Below are positions 1 through 5,709 of a stretch of 5,769 nt of DNA, one piece after another (position 1 is the first letter of the stretch; each line of letters opens with the position of its first letter). Location of the stretch: assembly GCA_020048295.1 (NCBI GenBank), contig JAIFMT010000208.1, positions 1-5,769 of the forward strand, written 5' to 3'. This stretch comes from Rhodoferax sp. (GTDB lineage Bacteria > Pseudomonadota > Gammaproteobacteria > Burkholderiales > Burkholderiaceae). Both the position numbers and the translations under genes were made by a program. Under the pieces are notes generated by a model that saw only the letters and a program-made list of their open reading frames with translations, did not search any database and was not told where the DNA came from.

Positions 1-446
1 GCGTGCGCGGCATGATGCTCGACGAAGGCCAAGGCGTGATCGCCATGCTGGTGGCTGAAGACGAGTCGCAAAGCGTGCTGACCGCCACGCAAAACGGCTA
101 CGGCAAACGCACCAGCATCACCGAGTACACGCGCCATGGCCGTGGCACCAAGGGCATGATTGCCATCCAGCAAAGTGAGCGCAACGGCAAGGTGGTGGCT
201 GCCACACTGGTCCACGCTGACGATGAAATCATGCTGATCACCGACAAGGGCGTGCTGGTGCGCACCCGGGTCAGCGAGATCCGTGAACTCGGCCGCGCCA
301 CGCAGGGCGTGACGTTGATCGGGCTGGACGAAGGCTCTCAACTCAGCGGCCTGCAGCGCATTGTTGAAAACGATGCCATCCCCGCTGTGGGCGATGTGAC
401 GGGCGACGACCCGGCTGGCAACGATAGCGCTCTGCCAGATGCTTGA
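1..446 (+). CDS. gyrA: DNA gyrase subunit A, C-terminal part (5' end outside window)
   Basis: This is the last 147 codons of the gyrase A subunit; bases 1-2 finish a codon begun upstream, so the GTG at position 3 is not a start. GyrA is the DNA-cleaving subunit of the A2B2 enzyme that introduces negative supercoils, and its C-terminal beta-pinwheel wraps DNA. What is visible is the end of that pinwheel: repeated blade motifs VRGMML, YGKRT, GRGTKGMIAI, a TDKGVLVRT strand and GRATQGV. A short acidic tail rich in Asp follows (about the last 20 residues) and ends at TGA 444-446. The GyrA box and the catalytic tyrosine domain lie upstream and cannot be seen. The blade motifs also occur in ParC, but their number and regularity, and the gyrA-serC neighbourhood common in this group, favour GyrA. 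Codon use is GC-rich and normal for the window. Confidence 0.95.
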   Translation, partial: VRGMMLDEGQGVIAMLVAEDESQSVLTATQNGYGKRTSITEYTRHGRGTKGMIAIQQSERNGKVVAATLVHADDEIMLITDKGVLVRTRVSEIRELGRATQGVTLIGLDEGSQLSGLQRIVENDAIPAVGDVTGDDPAGNDSALPDA

Positions 447-447
447 A

Positions 448-503
448 CTATATTTTTAATAGCTGATAGCGCAATACACATAAGGGCTAGAGCCTGATTT
501 TTT
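448..503 (+). repeat. AT-rich palindromic repeat-like element in the gyrA-serC gap
   Basis: The 69 bases between gyrA and serC are much more AT-rich than the flanking genes. They contain a 34-base core (459-492) beginning ATAGCTG and ending GCTAGAG. The core aligns without gaps to 4401-4434 inside aroA, with 26 of 34 positions identical by hand count. It holds a degraded inverted repeat, 466-472 against 484-490, with five of seven pairs. A short GGC/GCC hairpin (485-494) followed by TGATTTTTT could resemble a weak terminator, but the stem is too short to call one. From memory, similar ATAGCTGCTAGCGC...GCTAGAG sequences are scattered through Comamonadaceae genomes; I cannot verify this here. 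The element supplies most of the serC 5' untranslated region. Confidence 0.6.
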
Positions 504-515
504 ATATATTTCCAG

Positions 516-1607
516 ATGAACAGACCGTACAACTTTTCCGCCGGCCCGGCCGCCATGCCCGAAGAAGTTTTGACGCAGGCAGCGGCCGAAATGCTCGACT
601 GGCATGGCAGCGGCATGGGCGTGATGGAAATGAGCCACCGTGGCCGCGAATTTGGTCAGATTTACGCCGAAGCCCAAGCGGAGCTGCGCGAGCTGCTGGC
701 CGTGCCGGACCACTTCAAGTTGCTGTTCATGCAGGGCGGCGGCTTGGCTGAAAACGCCATCGTGCCGCTGAATCTGTCACGCGGACAGACGGCTGACTTT
801 GTGGTGACCGGCAGCTGGAGCCAGAAGTCAGCACAGGAAGCAGCACGCTATTGCAACGCGCATGTCGCGGCTACGACCCTGGCCAGCGGCTTTACCAGCT
901 TGCCCAACCCGGCCACCTGGCAACTCAGCGATCAGCCGGCGTATGTGCATATTTGCTCCAACGAAACCATCAATGGCGTTGAGTACCCAAGCTTGCCAGA
1001 CCTCAAGGCGCTTGGCTGCGAGGCGCCGCTGGTGGTTGATTTTTCGTCGCATGTGGCCTCGCGTCCGGTGGACTGGTCGAAGGTTGGACTGGCGTTTGGT
1101 GGCGCGCAAAAAAACCTCGGCCCGGCCGGACTGACATTGGTGGTGGTGCGCGAGGATCTGCTTGACCGCGCCCTGCCAATTTGCCCCAGCGCGCTGAATT
1201 ACAAGACGGTGGCTGACAACGAGTCGATGTACAACACCCCGCCCACCTACTCGATTTACATCGCTGGCCTGGTGTTCCAGTGGCTCAGGCGCCAGGGCGG
1301 CATCGCCGCCATCGAGGCGCGCAACATCGCCAAGGCGACCCTGCTGTATGAGGCCATCGACAATTCACAGCTGTACTTCAACCGGGTTGAAAAGGCCGTG
1401 CGCTCGCGCATGAACGTGCCGTTTTATCTGCGCGATGAAAGCCTCAATGAAGCCTTTCTGGCCGCTGCGCGCAACGCCGGGCTACTGCAACTCAAGGGAC
1501 ACAAATCGGTGGGCGGCATGCGCGCCAGCATCTACAACGCCATTCCCCTGGAAGGTGTGCAGGCGCTGGTCAGCTTTATGCAGGATTTTGAAGCGCAGCA
1601 CGGCTGA
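516..1607 (+). CDS. serC: Phosphoserine aminotransferase
   Basis: SerC is a pyridoxal-phosphate (PLP) enzyme that converts 3-phosphohydroxypyruvate plus glutamate to phosphoserine in serine synthesis; in many proteobacteria it also acts on the erythronate-derived intermediate of PLP synthesis. At 363 residues it matches the usual length of about 360. It begins with the family signature [11 protein letters not shown]. Family landmarks, matched to E. coli from memory, are His41-Arg42 (MSHRGREF), Trp101, Thr151, Asp175, Gln198, the PLP lysine Lys199 ([12 protein letters not shown]), Asn240-Thr241, and the C-terminal His329 and Arg336 ([15 protein letters not shown]). The PLP phosphate loop reads QGGGLAEN where E. 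coli has an Arg after the glycines; I believe this is a lineage variant. ATG 516 is chosen because the conserved N terminus starts there. No Shine-Dalgarno is visible, as the bases before it are AT-rich (TTTTATATATTTCCAG). It is probably the first gene of the serC-pheA-tyrA-aroA-cmk cluster, but I could not identify a promoter. Confidence 0.97.
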   Translation: MNRPYNFSAGPAAMPEEVLTQAAAEMLDWHGSGMGVMEMSHRGREFGQIYAEAQAELRELLAVPDHFKLLFMQGGGLAENAIVPLNLSRGQTADFVVTGSWSQKSAQEAARYCNAHVAATTLASGFTSLPNPATWQLSDQPAYVHICSNETINGVEYPSLPDLKALGCEAPLVVDFSSHVASRPVDWSKVGLAFGGAQKNLGPAGLTLVVVREDLLDRALPICPSALNYKTVADNESMYNTPPTYSIYIAGLVFQWLRRQGGIAAIEARNIAKATLLYEAIDNSQLYFNRVEKAVRSRMNVPFYLRDESLNEAFLAAARNAGLLQLKGHKSVGGMRASIYNAIPLEGVQALVSFMQDFEAQHG

Positions 1608-1636
1608 AGCGCCTGCGTTGCCGTCTGTGCTTGCCT

Positions 1637-1640
1637 GGAG
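1637..1640 (+). promoter_or_regulatory. Shine-Dalgarno GGAG of the short leader ORF
   Basis: GGAG lies nine bases before ATG 1650, a workable spacing. It is the clearest ribosome binding site in the window, because the ATGs of serC, pheA, aroA and rpsA have no purine-rich match at the right distance. It can also be part of a small hairpin (CTGG 1635-1638 with CCAG 1646-1649), which might limit access. It sits 47 bases before the pheA ATG, too far to serve pheA directly. Confidence 0.45.
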
Positions 1641-1649
1641 TTCCACCAG

Positions 1650-1706
1650 ATGCTGAAGTTTTACGTTTACTTTTCTACCAACTGCCATGGCCAAAACCCT
1701 TCCTGA
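1650..1706 (+). CDS. Candidate 18-residue aromatic-rich leader peptide overlapping pheA
   Basis: The ORF starts at ATG 1650 and ends at TGA 1704-1706, encoding MLKFYVYFSTNCHGQNPS. Residues 4-8 are Phe-Tyr-Val-Tyr-Phe, so four of five successive codons (1659-1673) call for phenylalanine or tyrosine, the end products of the PheA and TyrA pathways. It has a GGAG Shine-Dalgarno nine bases upstream, whereas the pheA ATG at 1687 has none. It overlaps the first 20 bases of pheA in another frame, so ribosomes finishing it could restart at pheA, or stalled ribosomes could change access to the pheA start. E. coli pheA is known to have a Phe-rich leader peptide with a transcription attenuator; no terminator hairpin is visible here, so any control would be translational. 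It may be a chance ORF. There is no evidence of expression or conservation from this window alone. Confidence 0.4.
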   Translation: MLKFYVYFSTNCHGQNPS

Positions 1707-2769
1707 ATTGCGCACGCAGATTGACGCGTTGGATCTGGAGTTGATTGCGCTGCTCAACCGGCGCGCAGCGCTGGCGCACGAGGTTGGCGAAATCAAACGC
1801 CTTGACGGCTCGGCGGTGTTTCGGCCTGACCGTGAAAACCAGGTGATTGCCAACCTGCAAGCCAACAACGCAGGGCCGCTCAAGCAGCACAGCGTGGCCA
1901 TCATCTGGCGCGAAATCATGTCGGCCTGCCGCTCGCTCGAAGCAGCGCAGCGGGTCGCCTACCTGGGGCCGGCGGGCACCTTCAGCGAACAGGCCGCGAT
2001 CCAGTTTTTTGGCGCCAGCATGGCGCGCGTACTGTGCGTCAGCATTGACGAGGTGTTTCGCGCCACCGCCGCAGGCAGTGCTGAATACGGTGTGGTGCCC
2101 ATCGAGAATTCGTCTGAAGGGGTGATTTCGCGCTCGCTTGACCTGCTGTTGAACTCGCCACTGCACATCATTGGCGAAACCAGTTTTCTGGTGCGCCACA
2201 ACCTGCTGCGCCTGGAACCCAGCCTGGCCGGCATCGAAGCGGTGTATGCGCACCCGCAAGCGCTGGCCCAGTGCCAGGACTGGCTCACCACCCACCTGCC
2301 CCATGCCGAGCGCCGCGCTGCCGCCAGCAACGCCGAGGGCGCGCGCCTGGCCGCCACCAACCCGGCCTGGGCAGCGATTGCCAGCGAGCGCGCCGGCAGC
2401 GAATTTGGCCTGCACGTCACGTCTTACGCCATTCAGGACGATGCCTTCAACCGCACCCGTTTTGCCGTCATCTGCCTGCCGCAAACGCTGGCGGCGCCAC
2501 AAGCCACCGGCAATGACTGCGTCAGCCTGATCGTGTCAGTGACCAACCGGCCCGGTGCCGTGCATGACTTGCTGGTACCGCTGAAAAAACACGGCGTCTC
2601 GATGACGCGCTTTGAGTCGCGCCCGGCCCGCTCGGGGCAATGGGAATATTACTTTTACATCGACCTGGCAGGTCATCCGTCGCAGCCGAATGTGGCGGCA
2701 GCGCTAGACGAACTGCGCGGTCTTTGCGCGTTTTACAAGCTGCTGGGTACCTACCCGGTGGCCGAATAA
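1687..2769 (+). CDS. pheA: Bifunctional chorismate mutase / prephenate dehydratase (P-protein)
   Basis: This 360-residue cytoplasmic P-protein rearranges chorismate to prephenate and then dehydrates and decarboxylates it to phenylpyruvate, the committed route to phenylalanine. Three domains are in the usual order. An AroQ-type chorismate mutase occupies about residues 1-90 (LRTQID with Arg9, LLNRRAALAHEVGEIK with Arg26 and Lys37, and PDRE with Arg49 and Glu50). Prephenate dehydratase spans about 90-265 (YLGPAGTFSEQAA, GVVPIENSSEG, AHPQAL, and NRTRFAVI with the probable catalytic Thr257). A C-terminal ACT domain covers about 277-355, with the Phe-binding motifs RPGAVHDLL (288-296) and ESRP (310-313), so feedback inhibition by phenylalanine is expected. 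ATG 1687 is the only sensible start: the frame is closed by TGA at 1654-1656 and the mutase helix begins within a few residues. It has no Shine-Dalgarno and is overlapped by the candidate leader ORF. tyrA follows after two bases. Confidence 0.97.
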   Translation: MAKTLPELRTQIDALDLELIALLNRRAALAHEVGEIKRLDGSAVFRPDRENQVIANLQANNAGPLKQHSVAIIWREIMSACRSLEAAQRVAYLGPAGTFSEQAAIQFFGASMARVLCVSIDEVFRATAAGSAEYGVVPIENSSEGVISRSLDLLLNSPLHIIGETSFLVRHNLLRLEPSLAGIEAVYAHPQALAQCQDWLTTHLPHAERRAAASNAEGARLAATNPAWAAIASERAGSEFGLHVTSYAIQDDAFNRTRFAVICLPQTLAAPQATGNDCVSLIVSVTNRPGAVHDLLVPLKKHGVSMTRFESRPARSGQWEYYFYIDLAGHPSQPNVAAALDELRGLCAFYKLLGTYPVAE

Positions 2770-2771
2770 TC

Positions 2772-3641
2772 ATGTTTGAACAACTCGGTTTGATCGGCTG
2801 CGGCCTGATGGGTGGCTCGTTTGCGTTGGCGCTGAAAAAGGCCGGTCTGGTCAAACGCGTGGTCGGCTACAGCAAGTCGCCCAGCACCACCGAGCGGGCG
2901 CGCCAGCTGGGCGTGATTGATGTGGCGGCACCGTCCGCGCTGCTGGCCGTCTCTGGCGCAGACATCGTGCTGATCGCGGTGCCGGTGGCAGCTTCCGAGG
3001 CCACATTCAAATCCATCAAACACATGGTCACGCCGCAGATGCTGATCATGGATGTCGGCTCCACCAAAGGCGACGTGGTCGCTGCGGCGCAGTTGGGCCT
3101 GCGCGAACAGATGGGCTCCTTTGTGCCTGCGCACCCGATTGCCGGCAAGGAACTCGCTGGCGTTGACAACGCTGACCCTGATCTCTACCAGCACCGTCAG
3201 GTCATCCTGACCCCAGTGGAAAAAACGCTGCCCACGCAGCTCAGGCGTGCCTCAGAGGTGTGGACGGCGGTGGGCTCGCGTGTGGTGCAAATGTCGCCGC
3301 AAGCACACGATGCAGCGTTTGCCGCCGTCAGCCACTTGCCGCATCTGCTGGCGTTTGCGCTGATGAACACCATCGCCGGGCAGGAGCGCGGCAAGGAATT
3401 TTTGTCGCTGGCAGGACCGGGGTTTCGTGATTTCACCCGCATCGCCGCCAGCGACCCCAAGGTCTGGCGCGACATTTTCCTGACCAACCGCGACGAATTG
3501 CTACTGCAAAGCCGCGCTTTCCAGGTTGAGTTGCAGGCCTTTGAGGCGCTGTTGACCGATGGCGACTGGTCCACCCTTGAAACCCGCGTTGCCCAGGCCA
3601 GCGCAGCACGCAGCCAATGGCGCATGAACCAACTCGACTGA
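2772..3641 (+). CDS. tyrA: Prephenate (or arogenate) dehydrogenase
   Basis: TyrA oxidatively decarboxylates prephenate to 4-hydroxyphenylpyruvate (or arogenate to tyrosine), the tyrosine branch. The 289-residue protein begins with a Rossmann fold whose dinucleotide loop is GLIGCGLMGG (Gly9, Gly11, Gly14). DVGSTKG (Ser97), PAHPIAGKE (His121), SHLPH (His188, His191) and GFRDFTRIA (Arg219, Arg223) are the family's active-site segments. There is no fused chorismate mutase and no obvious ACT domain. The loop after strand 2 reads VVGYSKSPSTTERA, without the Asp typical of NAD+-specific enzymes, so NADP+ use is inferred. The frame is open upstream to an ATG at 2640, but that would add 44 residues of pheA shadow before the Rossmann fold, so ATG 2772 is chosen. 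It lies two bases after the pheA stop with no clear Shine-Dalgarno, which suggests translational coupling. aroA-cmk follows after three bases. Prephenate versus arogenate preference cannot be read from the sequence. Confidence 0.95.
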   Translation: MFEQLGLIGCGLMGGSFALALKKAGLVKRVVGYSKSPSTTERARQLGVIDVAAPSALLAVSGADIVLIAVPVAASEATFKSIKHMVTPQMLIMDVGSTKGDVVAAAQLGLREQMGSFVPAHPIAGKELAGVDNADPDLYQHRQVILTPVEKTLPTQLRRASEVWTAVGSRVVQMSPQAHDAAFAAVSHLPHLLAFALMNTIAGQERGKEFLSLAGPGFRDFTRIAASDPKVWRDIFLTNRDELLLQSRAFQVELQAFEALLTDGDWSTLETRVAQASAARSQWRMNQLD

Positions 3642-3644
3642 CGC

Positions 3645-5600
3645 ATGTTTGCTACCGCATTTCTTGACCTGCCAGCGCTTGCGTCTGCCGGTGGCACGAT
3701 CACCCTGCCCGGCTCGAAAAGCATTTCCAACCGCGTGCTGCTGCTGGCTGCCTTGTGCGACGGCCAGACCAGCGTGCATGATTTGCTCGACTCGGACGAC
3801 ACGCGTGTCATGCTGGGGGCCTTGCGGGCACTCGGCTGTGGTGTGCAGCAGAGCGGCACCAGCGTGGTCATCACCGGCATGGGTGGCCAGCCGCCCAACC
3901 GGCAGGCCATGCTTTTCATGGGCAACGCCGGCACCGCCATTCGCCCGCTGACCGCGGCGCTGGCGGTTGTTGGTGGCAACTTTGAATTGCGCGGCGTGCC
4001 ACGCATGCACGAGCGCCCGATTGGCGACCTGGTGGATGCACTGCGCCAGCTGGGTTGCCGCATTGACTACCTTGAAAACCCCGGCTACCCACCGCTGCGC
4101 ATCGGTGTGCCAGCGTTGCAGCTGACGACACCGATTCAGGTGCGCGGTGATGTATCGAGCCAGTTTCTCACCGCCCTGCTGATGGCGCTGCCGCTGGTGG
4201 CTACCAAAGACATCGTGATCGAGGTGGTGGGTGAGCTGATCTCGCGCCCCTACATCGAAATCACGCTGAACCTGCTGGCGCGCTTTGGCGTCAACGTGCA
4301 GCGCGACGGTTGGCAGCGCTTCACCATTCCCGCAGGCAGCAAGATCAGCTCGCCGGGCGTCATCCACGTTGAGGCAGATGCCTCATCCGCTAGCTATTTC
4401 ATAGCTGCTGGCGCAATAGCAGAAAGCGCTAGAGGCCTAAAAGGCATAAAAGTTCAGGGTGTCGGGGCGGATTCAATTCAGGGCGATATCCGCTTTGTCG
4501 AAGCCGCCCGGCTGATGGGTGCCCAGATCAGCAGCAAAGCCATTGACCTCGACTGCAACCACATTCCCGATGCCGCCATGACGCTGGCGGTGATGGCCTT
4601 GTACGCCGATGGCCCCACCACACTGCGCAACATTGCCAGCTGGCGCGTCAAGGAAACCGACCGCATTGCCGCCATGACCTGCGAGCTGCGCAAACTCGGG
4701 GCCACGGTGGAAGAAGGCGCAGACTTCATCCGCATCACCCCGCCGGCCAGCGCTGCTGACTGGCGGGCCGCCAGCATCCATACCTATGACGACCACCGCA
4801 TGGCGATGTGTTTCTCGCTGGCTGCCTTCAACCCGGCGCGTCTGCCGGTGCGCATTGAAGACCCAAAATGCGTCGCCAAGACCTTTCCAGATTATTTTGA
4901 AGCGCTGTTTTCTTTGGTGCAAACACCTGCCAACGGCATTCCGGTCATTTGCATTGACGGCCCCACGGCATCAGGCAAAGGCACGCTGGCGGCCAAAGTG
5001 GCCAGTGCCCTTGGCTACCACCTGCTGGACTCGGGCGCGCTGTACCGCATCACCGCACTGGCCGCCATGCGCGCCCATCTGCCCCTGGATGCCACTGGCG
5101 AATCCAGCATTGCCAGCCTGGTGCCCAGCCTGCACATCGCGTTTCAGGGCGATCAGGTGTTGCTTGGCGGCGACAACGTCACCGAGGCGATTCGCGCGGA
5201 GGATGTTGGCATGAACGCCTCCAAAGTTGCCGCCCTGCCCCAGGTTCGGCTGGCGCTGGTGGGTTTGCAACACGGTTTTCGCCGCCTGCCCGGCCTGGTT
5301 GCCGACGGGCGCGACATGGGCAGCGTGATCTTTCCTGCTGCACCACTGAAGATTTTTTTAACAGCAAGTGCTGATCAACGCGCACAAAGGCGCTACAAAC
5401 AGTTGATTTCAAAGGGAAGCGCCGCTACACTTGCCGCTCTTTGCACAGACCTTGAAGCACGCGACGCACGGGACACCTCCCGCAGCACCGCACCGTTAAA
5501 GCCCGCGCAAGATGCCCGGCTATTAGACAACTCGGATTTGTCGATTGAACAATCGGTCGATCTGGTGTTGAACTGGTGGCAAGGCAAGCAGCCATTTTGA
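3645..5600 (+). CDS. aroA-cmk: Fused EPSP synthase and cytidylate kinase
   Basis: One 651-residue frame carries two enzymes. Residues 1 to about 425 are EPSP synthase (AroA), joining shikimate-3-phosphate and phosphoenolpyruvate on the way to chorismate: [10 protein letters not shown] (Lys25, Ser26, Arg30), [10 protein letters not shown] (Gly96, Thr97, Pro101), Arg124, SSQ 171-173, Asp309, RVKETDR (Glu337), DDHR (Arg385) and Lys412. The unmodified GNAGTA loop fits a class I, glyphosate-sensitive type. After a short linker (about QTPANG, 426-431), residues 432-651 are CMP/dCMP kinase: P-loop GPTASGKGT (439-447), [33 protein letters not shown], and a lid with [10 protein letters not shown]. There is no stop or ATG at the junction, although in-frame TTG 4914 and GTG 4917 could in principle start a free kinase. 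Such fusions are, to my knowledge, an annotated family in Comamonadaceae. ATG 3645 follows the tyrA stop by three bases without a Shine-Dalgarno. Residues about 250-270 are encoded by a repeat-like, rare-codon segment. Confidence 0.96.
   Translation: MFATAFLDLPALASAGGTITLPGSKSISNRVLLLAALCDGQTSVHDLLDSDDTRVMLGALRALGCGVQQSGTSVVITGMGGQPPNRQAMLFMGNAGTAIRPLTAALAVVGGNFELRGVPRMHERPIGDLVDALRQLGCRIDYLENPGYPPLRIGVPALQLTTPIQVRGDVSSQFLTALLMALPLVATKDIVIEVVGELISRPYIEITLNLLARFGVNVQRDGWQRFTIPAGSKISSPGVIHVEADASSASYFIAAGAIAESARGLKGIKVQGVGADSIQGDIRFVEAARLMGAQISSKAIDLDCNHIPDAAMTLAVMALYADGPTTLRNIASWRVKETDRIAAMTCELRKLGATVEEGADFIRITPPASAADWRAASIHTYDDHRMAMCFSLAAFNPARLPVRIEDPKCVAKTFPDYFEALFSLVQTPANGIPVICIDGPTASGKGTLAAKVASALGYHLLDSGALYRITALAAMRAHLPLDATGESSIASLVPSLHIAFQGDQVLLGGDNVTEAIRAEDVGMNASKVAALPQVRLALVGLQHGFRRLPGLVADGRDMGSVIFPAAPLKIFLTASADQRAQRRYKQLISKGSAATLAALCTDLEARDARDTSRSTAPLKPAQDARLLDNSDLSIEQSVDLVLNWWQGKQPF
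4391..4450 (+). repeat. In-frame copy of the palindromic repeat inside aroA
   Basis: The core 4401-4434 matches the gyrA-serC gap element 459-492 at 26 of 34 positions without gaps and in the same orientation. It carries several inverted repeats: AGCTAT/ATAGCT (4392-4397 and 4401-4406), CTGGCGC/GCGCTAG (4408-4414 and 4426-4432, one G-T pair) and GCCT/AGGC (4436-4439 and 4441-4444 approximately). The codons here (ATA three times, AGA, CTA, AAA twice, GCA twice) are unlike the GC-ending codons around them. The encoded stretch reads [18 protein letters not shown] (253-270). Compared from memory with E. coli AroA, it is about five residues longer between SASYF and the GVG-DSIQGD motif, while both motifs are intact. 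The natural reading is a repeat that entered or overwrote the gene in frame and was tolerated on a surface loop. Confidence 0.6.
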
Positions 5601-5709
5601 TTCGTCAATCTGGCAAAACCCGTCCCTCATCCGCCCTTTCGCGCCGCACTGGCGCACTGCGGCTGAGGTTCAAAAAAACTAACCCCGTGGCGTGAATGCC
5701 ACATCAAAA
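5601..5709 (+). promoter_or_regulatory. Structured rpsA leader, possible S1 autoregulation site
   Basis: The 109 bases between cmk and rpsA hold foldable segments. GCCGCA (5643-5648) pairs with TGCGGC (5658-5663), extended across an internal loop by CCTCA (5625-5629) with TGAGG (5664-5668). A competing hairpin GCGCC/GGCGC (5641-5645, 5651-5655) uses the same bases. A single-stranded A-rich stretch (CAAAAAAACTAA, 5671-5682) follows, then a third hairpin next to the start codon. No Shine-Dalgarno precedes the ATG. In E. coli the rpsA leader is likewise a set of hairpins separated by A/U-rich single strands with a degenerate Shine-Dalgarno, bound and repressed by S1; the match here is in architecture only. 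The A-rich run after the hairpin rules out an intrinsic terminator on the + strand. I could not identify a promoter in it. Confidence 0.45.
5687..5702 (+). promoter_or_regulatory. Hairpin just upstream of the rpsA start codon
   Basis: GTGGC (5687-5691) and GCCAC (5698-5702) form a perfect five-pair stem around the loop GTGAAT. The stem ends seven bases before ATG 5710, exactly where a Shine-Dalgarno would normally lie, and the spacer is ATCAAAA. The hairpin could present the A-rich spacer as a single-stranded S1 landing site. Whether it forms in RNA is an inference from base pairing alone. Confidence 0.45.

Noticed and set aside
484..503. Possible intrinsic terminator after gyrA (GGC/GCC stem then a T run)
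   Set aside because: The stem has only three to four pairs with a tiny loop; the sequence is better explained as part of the repeat element.
451..510. Possible serC promoter with -10 like TATATT (505-510) or TTTAAT (455-460)
   Set aside because: Neither has a -35-like hexamer at 16-18 bases, and AT-rich repeat DNA produces such matches by chance.
1597..1631. Imperfect hairpin AGCACGGC / GCCG..GTGCT spanning the serC stop
   Set aside because: The stem needs a four-base bulge and is not followed by a T run, so it is neither a terminator nor a clear attenuator.
1675..2502. A 275-codon minus-strand open frame opposite pheA
   Set aside because: It is an antisense shadow of the conserved P-protein with no family signature and no ribosome site.
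2640..2771. An upstream ATG that would extend TyrA by 44 residues into pheA
   Set aside because: The added residues are an out-of-frame reading of the ACT domain, and the Rossmann fold starts right after ATG 2772.
3501..4367. A 288-codon open frame on the minus strand across tyrA and aroA (another of equal length lies at 3197-4063)
   Set aside because: Both lie opposite well-conserved enzymes, have low-complexity composition with no recognisable motif, and are expected in GC-rich DNA.
5543..5554. Perfect short palindrome GATTGAACAATC near the end of cmk
   Set aside because: It is only five pairs with a two-base loop and encodes the conserved SIEQS segment; chance is sufficient.
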